Source of the DNA: Fibrobacter sp.
Lineage (GTDB): Bacteria; Fibrobacterota; Fibrobacteria; Fibrobacterales; Fibrobacteraceae
Reading direction: 5' to 3'
NCBI RefSeq assembly: GCF_017545445.1
Contig: NZ_JAFWOM010000148.1
Span: forward strand, 1-64,000
Length of the DNA stretch: 64,000 nucleotides
Below, one piece after another: positions 42,241-51,496 of the stretch (positions are counted from its first letter, which is position 1; every line of letters begins with the position of its first letter). The notes under the pieces were generated by a model. The model searched no databases and was not told the origin of the DNA. It worked only from the letters and a program-made list of their open reading frames with translations. The translations under genes were made by a program, and so were the position numbers.

Positions 42241-42520
42241 TATGGGCGGGGCTTTACGCCCCTTGGGGTATGGGGTATGGGCACGGTCGCCTACGGCTCC
42301 CTCCGAGGTATGAGCAATTGCCCAAAGCGTAGCGACCTCAAAAGCGTGCAAAACGAGTGTCGCAGAAATATGGTTGACGCTTCGCGTCCATTTCTTCGGC
42401 TCACAAATAGAAAACATAAATGTTTTCTGCTTGCTTCGCCTTGTGAACTATTGCATTTTCTATGACCGAGTGCAGCCGCGGACGCCAAAGGCGTCAAAGG
42501 CACAACGTGCCGACCTCACA
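42241..42520. repeat. Family B repeat block downstream of a FISUMP gene
   Basis: Begins right after the dedA stop with GGGGC-TTTAC-GCCCC (42248-42262), GGTATGGGGTATGGGCACGG, then GGTCGCCTACGGCTCC. The part 42332-42499 (168 bp) is a near-identical direct repeat of 47988-48154, including a GAAAACATAAATGTTTTC palindrome (about 42406-42424). It closes with GGCAC-AAC-GTGCC (42499-42511) before GACCTC. The minus-strand FISUMP gene ends at 42526, so the block is its 3' flank. Confidence 0.85.
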
Positions 42521-42525
42521 GCCTA

Positions 42526-45500
42526 CTAATAATCCTTCACGCAGCGGACTGGAAACACTTGCAACTTCGAAACAGCCACAGAGATTTGGTAGTCCTCAGT
42601 AAAACAAGACTCAAACGCCTTCGTATATCCCTGTTCCTTTGAAGTCCACACATGTTCTACTTCATTATTAGTTACAACACTCAAAGAATCAATTCCGGTT
42701 TCACTATTTCGATAAATTTGCCATGATTGGGATTTTATAAAATGAATACCGACAATATCTTCATCTTCAAATAATTTCGAATTATTACGAAAATTTCTCG
42801 TAATAGCTTTATCTAATTCACTGACTTCATCTTGATTTGGCAAATGCCATCCATCCATACAAATACCCTGAACCATAGCCTTATCTTTAAAAAGATCCCC
42901 TGCATAAGTTGAATCATATTTCCTATCAAGTCCCATGGCAACAGCCCAAGGATAAAATACAACTTGACCACGATTTACGGATTCAACAGGATATTTTTTC
43001 CCTATCACAAAAATTTGCTGTCCTTCAGGAACATAGGCTAAAGGTTCAGCCATCCACGTTTTTCCAGCAATAGTAATCGCCGCATATTCATTGCCATCGC
43101 GGCTATCCGTTACATGGAACGTATCTGCAGGCACCCATTTAGAATTACGGCACACACTCCTCGTAAGACCGTTAGTTTCGATAGCCCCCTCTTTATCTTT
43201 GTTACAGTTCGACATGCGCTCAGACATATATTGTTGTTTCCATTCATATCCAAAAACTGTATGGGTACAAGTAAAATACGTAGTGTCATTCAATTTCACT
43301 TCTTTATCATTTATCGATTCAGTGCAGTGCGAACCCGCTAAGGTGTCAAGTATGCCATATTGAATCCATTCATCAGAAGCAACGATATCACAAACAAATC
43401 TCTGACCGTAATAGACCGTATCAATGCCATGAGTAGAGCTTTGGCATTTTCCAAAAACATCGTTACGATCACTTTTTGTCGTAGTGTACTTTGTTATATC
43501 CCCATTTTTGCATGTATAAGTGTATCTATTATCGAATATTATATAATTTACCCCTTGCCTGCAAATTTCATAATTGATTTCTACAGATTCCAGGACTCTT
43601 TGTTTCCATGCACCGCTTTCACAAAAACATCCCGTTTTATCCTTTAGCTTGACGTAATTTGAATCCTTAGTGCATTTGCCAAACTTAGATTCACACTCAG
43701 ACAATTTCTGTTCGCTCCACGTTCCATTTTTGCAAGTATAGACATACATATTTTCCAAAACTTCATAAGTCGTATCTCTAGGACAAATGCCAAGTTTATA
43801 TTCAAGAGCGCTCAATTTACGACTCGACCAGGATCCGTTTCTACATGTGTAAACAAGCGTATCTTCGACTATAAAATACGTTGTATCCCTAGGACAGATG
43901 CCAAATTTGATTTCGTTCTTATCCAACACTCGTTTACTCCAGCTTCCGCTTTGGCAAACATAAGTGATGCTATCGCTTTCAGAAACATGAAATGCAGTAT
44001 CTCGACCACATATACCATATTTCAATTCCGTTTCAGATGGAGTCAAAAATTGATATTGCGATTTACTGTTTAACTTGCAAATATACTTGTCACCACCAGA
44101 CTTTCGAGTGTATATCTTGCCATAAACCTTCGGAGTACAATCGATTTCTTTTTCCAATTCCTCAAACGACATATGCGGAACCGTTTGCCACTTTTTTAAA
44201 TACCTGTTACACAAATATTCCAAACTACCGACAAAGCCAACAGAATCCCACAAAGCTGTATCGCATTTATCAAAGTAATCAAAGTTATCTTTTCGAATCC
44301 AACGATTGTCGCTTCCACACAAATAATATTGGTCATGGGTAACCTGTTTTTCATTGTAACGTTCATCTGTACAGAATCCATGTTCCTTCGTCACAGCATC
44401 ATCATCTCGACGATTCCAACGACCATCATACTTCATTGTACAGAAATATTCCATGGTATCAAGGGTAACAATGGAACCATCACGGTCTTTATTGCATTTA
44501 CCGAACACATCAACAGGCCCGGCACTTGTCCAAAGTCCTGTATTTCTACAGACAAACGTATTCATGCTATCAGCTTTCGCAATAACACCGAAATGTTCCA
44601 AATAGCATTCGCCAAGTACAGAAGCCGGGTACGGCAACTTTGCCCAACCCGTGTCAGTACATGCATAACGGTTGCCGCTGAGTGTCACGTCCTTATGGCG
44701 GTTTTCATCCAAGCAGGGTCTGTTAATGTCAGAAAGGTCTGCGATATGCCACATTCCGTTTTTGCAGGAATACAGCGAATCGCTTTTGCCTTTGTAAAGG
44801 TACTTTTCTCCGTCTTTACATACAGAATAAGTCTTTGCGTACTTCCATTCAGAAGATTGGCATTTGTAAGCGGAATCATTTTCTATCACATAAACCGTTC
44901 GCTGGCTGTAATCGTTATTGCACTTGGGCAAATCCTTCTTTTTTTCGATGATACTCAAATGCTTTATGCAGCGGACGCTAGTAAATATTTTACTGCTATT
45001 CTTGACGACTTTCCAGGTTCCCTTTTTGGGGAGCACGACAATGCTATCATCTTGAGTAAGGTAATAAGATGTATCCTTGATGGCAATGCATTCCAAAGGT
45101 TTGCCACTCGTTTGATTGCACTTTCCGGCAAATTGCGGTTTGTGATCGACCTTAGATTCCAGCAAGAGTCTCCATTCGCTTGCTTTGGGCAATTGATAAT
45201 CTTCCGGGCAAGAAATGTCCTCCCTTTGCTTCGAGAAATAAAGCCTTCCGTAATCGCGACACAAAGAATCGGCGTAATCGTAGCATGTGCTTATCGGATG
45301 ATTCGGTTTGTAATCGAGATTTTCGACCATCCATGAGTTAATTCCCGAAACTAAAAGTTCATAACCCCTTTCACTTTGCTTATCCTTAATAATATCGTTA
45401 TCATCATATTCGCTGACATCAATGGTATCCGTATTGCTTACGGGACCATCTTTGATATCAACGTTAGATTCCAAGCTGCTACTAGAAACTTTTTTGCCAC

Positions 45501-45657
45501 TAATTTTTCCACTACTGCTACTTTCCGCCGTCGAAATTTCATTTTCGACATCTTGCGAAGAACTTGAATCATCGCCACAAGCACTAAATGTACCAGCAAT
45601 CAAGGCAACAAAAACAAAAGCAAACAACTTCATTTTCAACATACTCATCGGATTCAT
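42526..45657 (-). CDS. Giant FISUMP lipoprotein with about 16 Cys-paired modules
   Basis: 1043 residues. Lipobox FVALIAGTFSAC and a Ser-rich linker (about 25-50). A FISUMP-like domain (about 85-245, WMVENLDYKP, YGRLYFSK, PEDYQLPKASEW, SVRCIKHL) is followed by about 16 tandem modules of 32-42 residues, each with one Cys near the start and one in Y-x-C-x-N-G-x-W (about 250-830), then a second, degenerate FISUMP domain (AAITIAGKTWMAE, DGWHLPNQDE, FPVRCVKD). The paired Cys suggest one disulfide per module. The start at 45657 overlaps the stop of the neighbouring related gene (TAATG). Likely a surface protein; ligand unknown. Confidence 0.85.
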   Translation of the reverse strand: MNPMSMLKMKLFAFVFVALIAGTFSACGDDSSSSQDVENEISTAESSSSGKISGKKVSSSSLESNVDIKDGPVSNTDTIDVSEYDDNDIIKDKQSERGYELLVSGINSWMVENLDYKPNHPISTCYDYADSLCRDYGRLYFSKQREDISCPEDYQLPKASEWRLLLESKVDHKPQFAGKCNQTSGKPLECIAIKDTSYYLTQDDSIVVLPKKGTWKVVKNSSKIFTSVRCIKHLSIIEKKKDLPKCNNDYSQRTVYVIENDSAYKCQSSEWKYAKTYSVCKDGEKYLYKGKSDSLYSCKNGMWHIADLSDINRPCLDENRHKDVTLSGNRYACTDTGWAKLPYPASVLGECYLEHFGVIAKADSMNTFVCRNTGLWTSAGPVDVFGKCNKDRDGSIVTLDTMEYFCTMKYDGRWNRRDDDAVTKEHGFCTDERYNEKQVTHDQYYLCGSDNRWIRKDNFDYFDKCDTALWDSVGFVGSLEYLCNRYLKKWQTVPHMSFEELEKEIDCTPKVYGKIYTRKSGGDKYICKLNSKSQYQFLTPSETELKYGICGRDTAFHVSESDSITYVCQSGSWSKRVLDKNEIKFGICPRDTTYFIVEDTLVYTCRNGSWSSRKLSALEYKLGICPRDTTYEVLENMYVYTCKNGTWSEQKLSECESKFGKCTKDSNYVKLKDKTGCFCESGAWKQRVLESVEINYEICRQGVNYIIFDNRYTYTCKNGDITKYTTTKSDRNDVFGKCQSSTHGIDTVYYGQRFVCDIVASDEWIQYGILDTLAGSHCTESINDKEVKLNDTTYFTCTHTVFGYEWKQQYMSERMSNCNKDKEGAIETNGLTRSVCRNSKWVPADTFHVTDSRDGNEYAAITIAGKTWMAEPLAYVPEGQQIFVIGKKYPVESVNRGQVVFYPWAVAMGLDRKYDSTYAGDLFKDKAMVQGICMDGWHLPNQDEVSELDKAITRNFRNNSKLFEDEDIVGIHFIKSQSWQIYRNSETGIDSLSVVTNNEVEHVWTSKEQGYTKAFESCFTEDYQISVAVSKLQVFPVRCVKDY

Positions 45658-47720
45658 TATTTGCCCCCTTTAGCTTTGCCTTTTACTCGATAGGAGTCTT
45701 TTTCCTTGTACAGCTCCCAACGTCCATCGACACACATAACTTTAGAACCATTATATGTTTTGATTTGCAAATTTGATTTTCTATCGCAAAGTCCTATTTC
45801 GTATTCTGTTTTTGAGATGCTTTTCCAGCCACTTGAATCACACACAACGTAGCCAAACTTAGTTGTTTTGCCCATTTTTCCGTAATTATCAGAAAGACAT
45901 TTATCCACGCCATCATAGAAGCTTCGCCAGCTACCCTTATCAGCATTACAGTAATAACTCACTCCCGTTGTATCATTCGTGTAGGTTTCACCATGATTTT
46001 CTTTTGAACATTTTGGGAAAACAAGAGTCTTTACATTGTAATAATCACCATAGTCCGTGCATACTTCAGTATAATAATAATTGCCATTAGAGCTCATTAT
46101 TAAATTTACGGTCGATGAATTACAATGATTTAAAGTCTGTACACTTCTATAAGAAGATCCGATTCTACGATAGCTCCACAAGTACCCATTATAGCCCTCA
46201 TCGCATTCGTAATATGCATCACGAAATTCTGTTATCGCAGGAGCATCGCATGGTCCCAAAATATCATTAATGGTGTAATTTTTCCATGCGTACGTTATCT
46301 GTTTTTCGCCATTTGTCGAATCGCAAACAGTCGATTTTGCGCTAGAATCTTTGCATACAAAAGTCATCGTAGTATCGCACATGTATTCCGTTTTTTCGTC
46401 CGTGATATCGTAAGTGCCAGTTTCAAACATAAACTGTTTTTTGGGAATGCAAACGCCAAAACGTTCTTCAAGTTTTGTAACTCGCTCCCAGCCATTGCCA
46501 CGGCAGATATAATGCGTATTTTTGAAATCGAGCGTATCGTACAAATGCTTAGTCTGTTTATCGTTGCAATCACCGACGAAATCGTTCATCGTCGCCACGC
46601 GCCATTTGTAGCCATCGCAATAATACAATTCAATTACATTACCTTGGAATAAAGTATCAATTTTTTCGTTTTTGCGGCTATTGCAAACGCCCAAGGAATC
46701 TTCAAGACCCGTCGGCTTACGCCATTTAAGTTGGTCACAAACGTATTTTTCGCCGTTGAATTTAAAGACCTTCCCCTGCTTGCTGGTGTCACAAACTACA
46801 GGCGATTCGCTGATAGTTGCAAGCTGCCAAATTTCATCTTGGCAAATCATCATCGAATCGTTGACAACGAACGTTTTTCGGTTATTGCTACAGTTCTCAG
46901 TGAAATCAGGTAACCAAGATTTCAAGTCCGGGTAGCAACGGTAGTTCTGCTTTTCTTCAAAAACATACGCCAACGTGGGCGGATTCTTTTTTACTTCGTC
47001 GCAAGTAGGCAAATCCTTTTTCGCTTTGACATACGACGGATAACCGACGCAAAGGATATTATAAAATCCGTTTTCTTTAGCAGACTTAAAGGAGGCCTTT
47101 GCAGCACCATTCTTAAGAGAATAAACTTTCCCGTCAGAAGTAAGGTAATTCGCCGATGAATTTAAATCCGAGCATTTAAACTTGCCATTCGTCTTTTCGC
47201 AATAACCGCCATACGAGAACGACAACAGCTTACCGATTTCGCGGTATTCGGAACGATATGATTCTAAAAGTTCCCAGTCTTTTGACGAAGGTAAATTCAT
47301 ACCATCAGGGCAAACCGCGTTTATATTTCCATTCAACGAATACAGACGACCGAAATCATCACAGTTGCCTTTTTGCTCGTCATAGCAAACGCTTTCCACA
47401 CCGCTAGATGTCGCCGTATTTTTCTGACTGTTCCATACGGCATTTCCAACACGAATGTAATAAACGTTCGTGCTACGATAGTTATCGCGAACCGAATCAA
47501 TAGAAAAAACAATGTTCGAAGGTAAACTCGTCTTGATGTAGTCCTCTTTTTCATCAGGATCTACATTACCTTTAAGTTCCGTTTTTTCGGAATTGCTTTC
47601 TTTATTTTCTTCCGTATCCAGAGAAAGAATTTCATCATTTGGCTTTTGAGATTCATCCGAACCGCACGCCCCAAAGACAAGGCAGGCCACCACACCAATC
47701 CAATAAAGTTTCATCTTCAC
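45657..47720 (-). CDS. FISUMP lipoprotein with about 11 Cys-paired modules
   Basis: 687 residues, lipobox VACLVFGAC. An N-terminal FISUMP-like domain (about 75-235: AVWNSQKN, DDFGRLYSLNG, PDGMNLPSSKDWELL, NILCVGYP) is followed by about 11 Cys-paired modules of the kind found in the next gene (for example CDTSKQGKVFKFNGEKYVC and CNSRKNEKIDTLFQG). It lacks a second FISUMP domain and ends after a module (RWELYKEKDSYRVKGKAKGGK). GGAG precedes the ATG. The two genes are translationally coupled and probably arose by duplication of a common design. Confidence 0.82.
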   Translation of the reverse strand: MKMKLYWIGVVACLVFGACGSDESQKPNDEILSLDTEENKESNSEKTELKGNVDPDEKEDYIKTSLPSNIVFSIDSVRDNYRSTNVYYIRVGNAVWNSQKNTATSSGVESVCYDEQKGNCDDFGRLYSLNGNINAVCPDGMNLPSSKDWELLESYRSEYREIGKLLSFSYGGYCEKTNGKFKCSDLNSSANYLTSDGKVYSLKNGAAKASFKSAKENGFYNILCVGYPSYVKAKKDLPTCDEVKKNPPTLAYVFEEKQNYRCYPDLKSWLPDFTENCSNNRKTFVVNDSMMICQDEIWQLATISESPVVCDTSKQGKVFKFNGEKYVCDQLKWRKPTGLEDSLGVCNSRKNEKIDTLFQGNVIELYYCDGYKWRVATMNDFVGDCNDKQTKHLYDTLDFKNTHYICRGNGWERVTKLEERFGVCIPKKQFMFETGTYDITDEKTEYMCDTTMTFVCKDSSAKSTVCDSTNGEKQITYAWKNYTINDILGPCDAPAITEFRDAYYECDEGYNGYLWSYRRIGSSYRSVQTLNHCNSSTVNLIMSSNGNYYYTEVCTDYGDYYNVKTLVFPKCSKENHGETYTNDTTGVSYYCNADKGSWRSFYDGVDKCLSDNYGKMGKTTKFGYVVCDSSGWKSISKTEYEIGLCDRKSNLQIKTYNGSKVMCVDGRWELYKEKDSYRVKGKAKGGK

Positions 47721-47773
47721 TCCAGCTTCAAATTTATTTATACAACTAAAATATAAAAATTTATCTTCAAAAA

Positions 47774-48154
47774 GGAGTGGTATGAGGTATGGGCACGGGG
47801 CTTACGCCCCTCTGAGGTATGGGGTATGAGCACGGTCGCCTTCGGCTCCCTCTGAGGTATGGGCATTTGTAATTAGAACAGCCCAAAGCCTTGCAAAGCA
47901 AGGCGACCCCAAAGCGAAGCGTGCTCAAAGGCACAATGTGCCGACCCCATAGCCCAAAAGCGAGTTTACGAGCGAGCTGAGAGCGAAGCGACCTCAAAAG
48001 CGTGCAAAACGAGTGTCGCAGAAAATGGTTGACGCTTCGCGTCCATTCCTTCGGCTCACAAATAGAAAACATAAATGTTTTCTGCTTGCTTCGCCTTGTG
48101 AACTATTGCATTTTCTATGACCGAGTGCAGCCGCAGACGCCGAAGGCGTCAAAG
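47774..48154. repeat. Family B repeat block, copy of the block at 42.3 kb
   Basis: Contains GGGGC-TTAC-GCCCC (47797-47810), the piece shared with rsmB (47834-47864), GCCTTGC-AAA-GCAAGGC before GACCCC (47888-47904) and GGCAC-AAT-GTGCC before GACCCC (47936-47948). Its last 167 bp (47988-48154) repeat 42332-42499 almost exactly. It ends six bases before the stop codon of the FISUMP gene at 48160. No gene is seen in 47721-48159. Confidence 0.87.
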
Positions 48155-48159
48155 TCCCA

Positions 48160-48858
48160 CTAGTCTTTTACGCAACGGACAGAGCGTCCAAATTTAACAC
48201 CGCAGCTTATCACATTTACATAAGTGTTTTCGCCTATAGTCGCGCAATACGAAAAATTAGAATCTGTCTCTGTAGAACTCCAGAAATCGGCTTGTTCGCC
48301 CTGAAGCACAAAGTCCAAGTCTTCCGCGTTCCAACAGCCAGCAGGGAGAGCAGTAAAGGAGTAAGCATCAGAGCCATTAATGCTTTTGCCATCTTCATTC
48401 ACCCACCCCTTTTGGGACTTAAGAGCATATCCGACATCTTCCATAATGAAATATGCAGCGTTACTCGTGTCCACTTCGGAATTGTTCATGTCAACAGCAG
48501 CAAACATTGCAATAAATTCACTTTTGCTCGGCAAATGCCATCCGGCAGGGCAAGCAATCAAGGCTTCATCCCAAGAGTAGTGGCGACCGTACTTGCATTT
48601 GTCCGCTTTTTCATCAAAGCACTTGCTATTTTCAGTCTTGTAGCTGAGGTTCTCGGCCATCCAAATTACCGAATCAATGGCAATTGCTTTGTAGCTTTGA
48701 CCATCGCGAGAATCGGTAAAAGTACCTTTATCTCCATTCCATTGCACTTCATCAACCGAAGTGCCGTTCGAATCGCCGCATCCGGCAAGCATTGCAAACG
48801 CGGCAAACAATACCACCATCGGTTTGCATGTCAAAGTCCATAAATTACTTTTTAGCAT
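48160..48858 (-). CDS. FISUMP-domain lipoprotein
   Basis: 232 residues. Lipobox FAAFAMLAGC; then one complete FISUMP domain: FTDSRDGQSYKAIAIDSVIWMAENLSY, YGRHYSWDEA, CPAGWHLPSKSEFIAMF, FTALPAGCWNAED, ADFWSSTETDSN and GRSVRCVKD at the C-terminus. The order of these blocks is the full family signature. AGAAGGA lies before the ATG. FISUMP proteins are abundant in Fibrobacter and are thought to be surface proteins; molecular function is not established. Confidence 0.9.
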   Translation of the reverse strand: MLKSNLWTLTCKPMVVLFAAFAMLAGCGDSNGTSVDEVQWNGDKGTFTDSRDGQSYKAIAIDSVIWMAENLSYKTENSKCFDEKADKCKYGRHYSWDEALIACPAGWHLPSKSEFIAMFAAVDMNNSEVDTSNAAYFIMEDVGYALKSQKGWVNEDGKSINGSDAYSFTALPAGCWNAEDLDFVLQGEQADFWSSTETDSNFSYCATIGENTYVNVISCGVKFGRSVRCVKD

Positions 48859-48984
48859 AAATCCTTCTCCTTTTTTAGAACAAATTTAACAATAGTTATT
48901 AGTAATTAGTTATTGGTCACTAGCTTTAAGATTGGCAATTCGACGCGATTGTATAACTAACGACTCACGACCATTGACAAACGA

Positions 48985-49608
48985 CTAAAAATCGCAATTC
49001 TTGACACAGCGGTTGTCCTTAAATTCCGCTTCCTGGACGAGTTTGCCAAAGCTGTAGCGGTGGTAAGCTCCGTTGCGGATACCACGTTCAAATTTCATGT
49101 CTTCGAACAGCAATCCCATCTCATCGTATATTTTCACGATGCCGTGAATTTGTCCGTTCTCGTACGGAATCTGGCGGCGGATTTTTCCATTTTCGTACCA
49201 GTCTTCCGACATGCCGTTTAACGTTCCGCGGTTATACTTCTCGCTCGATTTCTTTTTGCCGTTTTCATAATAGATGGTGCTCAGACCTTCTTCTTCGCCG
49301 TCCTTGTAGCCGACCGTTTCGTGCAACTTCCCGTTTTCATCGTACGAGCGTAAAACGCCGTCCAACTTGCCGTTCTTGTAGGGGGCTTCGACCGCCAAAT
49401 TCCCGTTCGGATGGTATGTCAACGACATGCCTTCGCGCACGTCCGTTCCCTTCAAGACAGTGTAAATTCTCGACACGCGACCGTCGTCATACGTCGTTTT
49501 TACCGTATCTACGGGGGGAGAAACCGCCGTAGAATCCGCCAAAGAGCCCGTTTGAGCTGTGCAGCCCGTCACGATACACAAAAAAATCATTAAAAAAAGC
49601 TTTTTCAT
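48985..49608 (-). CDS. MORN-repeat (YwqK-like) lipoprotein
   Basis: 207 residues from ATG 49608, giving the lipobox MKKLFLMIFLCIVTGC. The body is a run of about six MORN-type repeats of roughly 23 residues: LTYHPNGNLAVEAPYKNGKLDG, SYDENGKLHETVGYKDGEEEG, IYYENGKKKSSEKYNRGTLNG, WYENGKIRRQIPYENGQIHG and so on. Such YwqK-like proteins are common in Bacteroidota and Fibrobacterota and often annotated as antitoxins, for which nothing here gives support. A TATAAT box lies three to eight bases before the ATG on the minus strand. Single-gene unit. Confidence 0.82.
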   Translation of the reverse strand: MKKLFLMIFLCIVTGCTAQTGSLADSTAVSPPVDTVKTTYDDGRVSRIYTVLKGTDVREGMSLTYHPNGNLAVEAPYKNGKLDGVLRSYDENGKLHETVGYKDGEEEGLSTIYYENGKKKSSEKYNRGTLNGMSEDWYENGKIRRQIPYENGQIHGIVKIYDEMGLLFEDMKFERGIRNGAYHRYSFGKLVQEAEFKDNRCVKNCDF

Positions 49609-49658
49609 TACATTATAATGTAGCATAATCATTTAAGATTATGTATTTTGTGTCCGTC

Positions 49659-51164
49659 ATGCATGTTACTTTTTTAAATCCTCCTTTTCACCCGATGTTC
49701 AGTCGGGAATCTCGCTCCCCTTGTGTTACTAAATCCAGTACGCTTTACTGGCCGATGTTTTTGAGCTATGCAGCCGGCGTTTGCGAAGCCGACGGCAACG
49801 AAATCCAGCTGATTGACAGCCCCGCCATGGAACTAGACCTCGCGCAGACGCTTGAAGGCATCAAGAAGTTCGGCCCAGAACTTGTCATTTGCAGCACTAG
49901 CACCCCGAGTATTTTGAACGACCTCAAGGTGGTCCACGCCATCAAGCAAGAATTGCCGAACGTGAAGGTTGCCATCATGGGCACGCACGCGACCGCCGAG
50001 CCGCTTGAATCCATGGAAATGGAACCGTCGCTGGACTTTGTGGTGATTGGCGAAGCCGATTACACTTGCCGGAACCTCGTCCGTGCACTCCGCGGAGACG
50101 GCGCTCCCGTCGGTCAGTTCGCGGGACTTGCCTACCGCACCGCCGAAGGCAAGGTGGACTTCCAGCCCGAAGGCCCGAAAATCGAGAACTTGAACGAAAT
50201 CCCGTGGGTTTCCAAGGTCTATCGCAAGCACCTCTACAGCTGCTACAAGAAGTATTTCTACGGCGCGAACCTGAACCCGCTTATCGTGATTCTCAGTGGC
50301 CGCGGTTGCCCGAACCACTGCAGCTACTGCGTGATCCCGCAGACGCTCAACGGTCACAAGTTCCGCCGCCGCGATCCGAAGGACGTTGTTGACGAACTGC
50401 AGTACATCAAGGAAAACTTCGAAGATTTAGGCGAAGTGTTCTTCGAAGACGATACGTTTACGGCGAGCCACGAACACGTGCGCCAGATTTGCAACTTGAT
50501 TCTGGAACGCGGTCTCAAGATTACGTGGAGCTGCAACGCCCGCGCCGATGTGCCGCTCGATTTGCTCAAGCTCATGAAGAAGGCCGGTGGCCGCGAGATG
50601 TGCGTGGGCTTCGAAAGTGCAAGCCCCGAGGTTCTCGAAAAGATCCACAAGGGCGTGAAGAACACGGACAAGGCGATTGAATTTACGAAGAACGCCCGCA
50701 AGGCAGGACTCCTCGTTCACGGTTGCTTCATGGTCGGTAACCCGGGCGACACGCCGGAAACGCTCCGCATGACGCTCGACTACGCCAAGAAGCTGAACCC
50801 GAACACGGCGCAGTTCTACCCCATCATGGCGTACCCCGGCACCGAAGCGTACAAGGAAGCTCTCGAAAGCGGTGCGCTCAAGTCCAAGGACTACAGCCAG
50901 TGGCTCGACAAGGACGGCTTCCACCGCACCACGATCCAGCGCGGCGAACTCACAAGCCAGGCGCTCGTCGATTTCTGCGACAAGGCCCGCCGTGAATTCT
51001 ACCTGCGCCCGAGCTACATCATCCGCCAGGGCATCATGGCCATCAAGAACCCGCGTGAACGTTACCGCGTCTTCCGCGGATTTGGCACGCTCGTGAAGCA
51101 CCTGTTTAGGAAGCACGGCGAGCTCGCCCCGGTCGCAAGACAGGCCCCGACAATTAAAGAATAG
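49659..51164 (+). CDS. B12-binding radical SAM protein (BchE/HpnJ-type)
   Basis: 501 residues from ATG 49659 (MHVTFLNPPFHPMFSRE, the usual opening LLNPP); an upstream ATG at 49641 would add six residues. The first about 140 are a cobalamin-binding Rossmann-like domain (LSYAAGVCEADGN, ELVICSTSTPS, VAIMGTHATA, LDFVVIGEAD). The radical SAM centre is GRGCPNHCSYC (Cys-x3-Cys-x2-Cys, near 217-224), followed by VFFEDDTFTASHE, and GREMCVGFESASPEVLEKI. Members rearrange, cyclise or methylate unreactive carbons; the substrate here is unknown. Base composition is richer in G+C than the flanking genes, suggesting high expression. Confidence 0.88.
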   Translation: MHVTFLNPPFHPMFSRESRSPCVTKSSTLYWPMFLSYAAGVCEADGNEIQLIDSPAMELDLAQTLEGIKKFGPELVICSTSTPSILNDLKVVHAIKQELPNVKVAIMGTHATAEPLESMEMEPSLDFVVIGEADYTCRNLVRALRGDGAPVGQFAGLAYRTAEGKVDFQPEGPKIENLNEIPWVSKVYRKHLYSCYKKYFYGANLNPLIVILSGRGCPNHCSYCVIPQTLNGHKFRRRDPKDVVDELQYIKENFEDLGEVFFEDDTFTASHEHVRQICNLILERGLKITWSCNARADVPLDLLKLMKKAGGREMCVGFESASPEVLEKIHKGVKNTDKAIEFTKNARKAGLLVHGCFMVGNPGDTPETLRMTLDYAKKLNPNTAQFYPIMAYPGTEAYKEALESGALKSKDYSQWLDKDGFHRTTIQRGELTSQALVDFCDKARREFYLRPSYIIRQGIMAIKNPRERYRVFRGFGTLVKHLFRKHGELAPVARQAPTIKE

Positions 51165-51191
51165 AGTGCTTCGCTCGCAAAAATTGAAATT

Positions 51192-51431
51192 TGGCGGTGA
51201 AATTGCGAATTTTTCGTTCATTTCACCGCCACTTTTGTAGTTTGTCTGTAAGATTTTGGACCAAAACGCCGTAATGTCGCATTTTGTGGCGGTGATTTTC
51301 AGCATTTTCGTCCATTTTCACCGCCAGAAAACGCTTCAGCAGTCCTGCAAAAGCTGAATTCGCCTCATTTCAGCACGTACAAACTAAATTTTGGCGGTGA
51401 AATCGCGAATTTTTTGTTCATTTCACCGCCA
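51192..51431. repeat. Three TGGCGGTGA hairpins, two of them exactly 200 bp apart
   Basis: Hairpin 1: TGGCGGTGAAAT (51192-51203) and ATTTCACCGCCA (51220-51231), loop 16. Hairpin 3 (51392-51403 and 51420-51431) has identical arms and loop length. Hairpin 2 (51287-51295 and 51318-51326) keeps nine stem pairs with a 22-base loop. They fill the 332-base gap between two convergent genes. The arms are not followed by T runs, so simple terminators are unlikely. Confidence 0.9.
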
Positions 51432-51437
51432 CTTTTG

Positions 51438-51477
51438 CATTTTCAGACCTTCGCTCGCATTTTCAGACCTTCGCTCG
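51438..51477. repeat. 20-bp tandem duplication
   Basis: CATTTTCAGACCTTCGCTCG occurs twice in a row (51438-51457 and 51458-51477), then a partial copy (CGCTTTCAG). CTTCGCTCGC also follows the stop of the radical SAM gene at 51168. Confidence 0.9.
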
Positions 51478-51496
51478 CGCTTTCAGCCCCAAAACG

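Noticed and set aside
44329-45336. 335-codon plus-strand ORF
   Set aside because: Antisense to the FISUMP module gene; its Ile/Cys/His pattern reflects the reverse of the modules.
48985-49608. MORN-repeat protein as antitoxin of a toxin-antitoxin pair
   Set aside because: It is a lipoprotein, stands alone, and has no small toxin-like neighbour; the common database label is not supported here.
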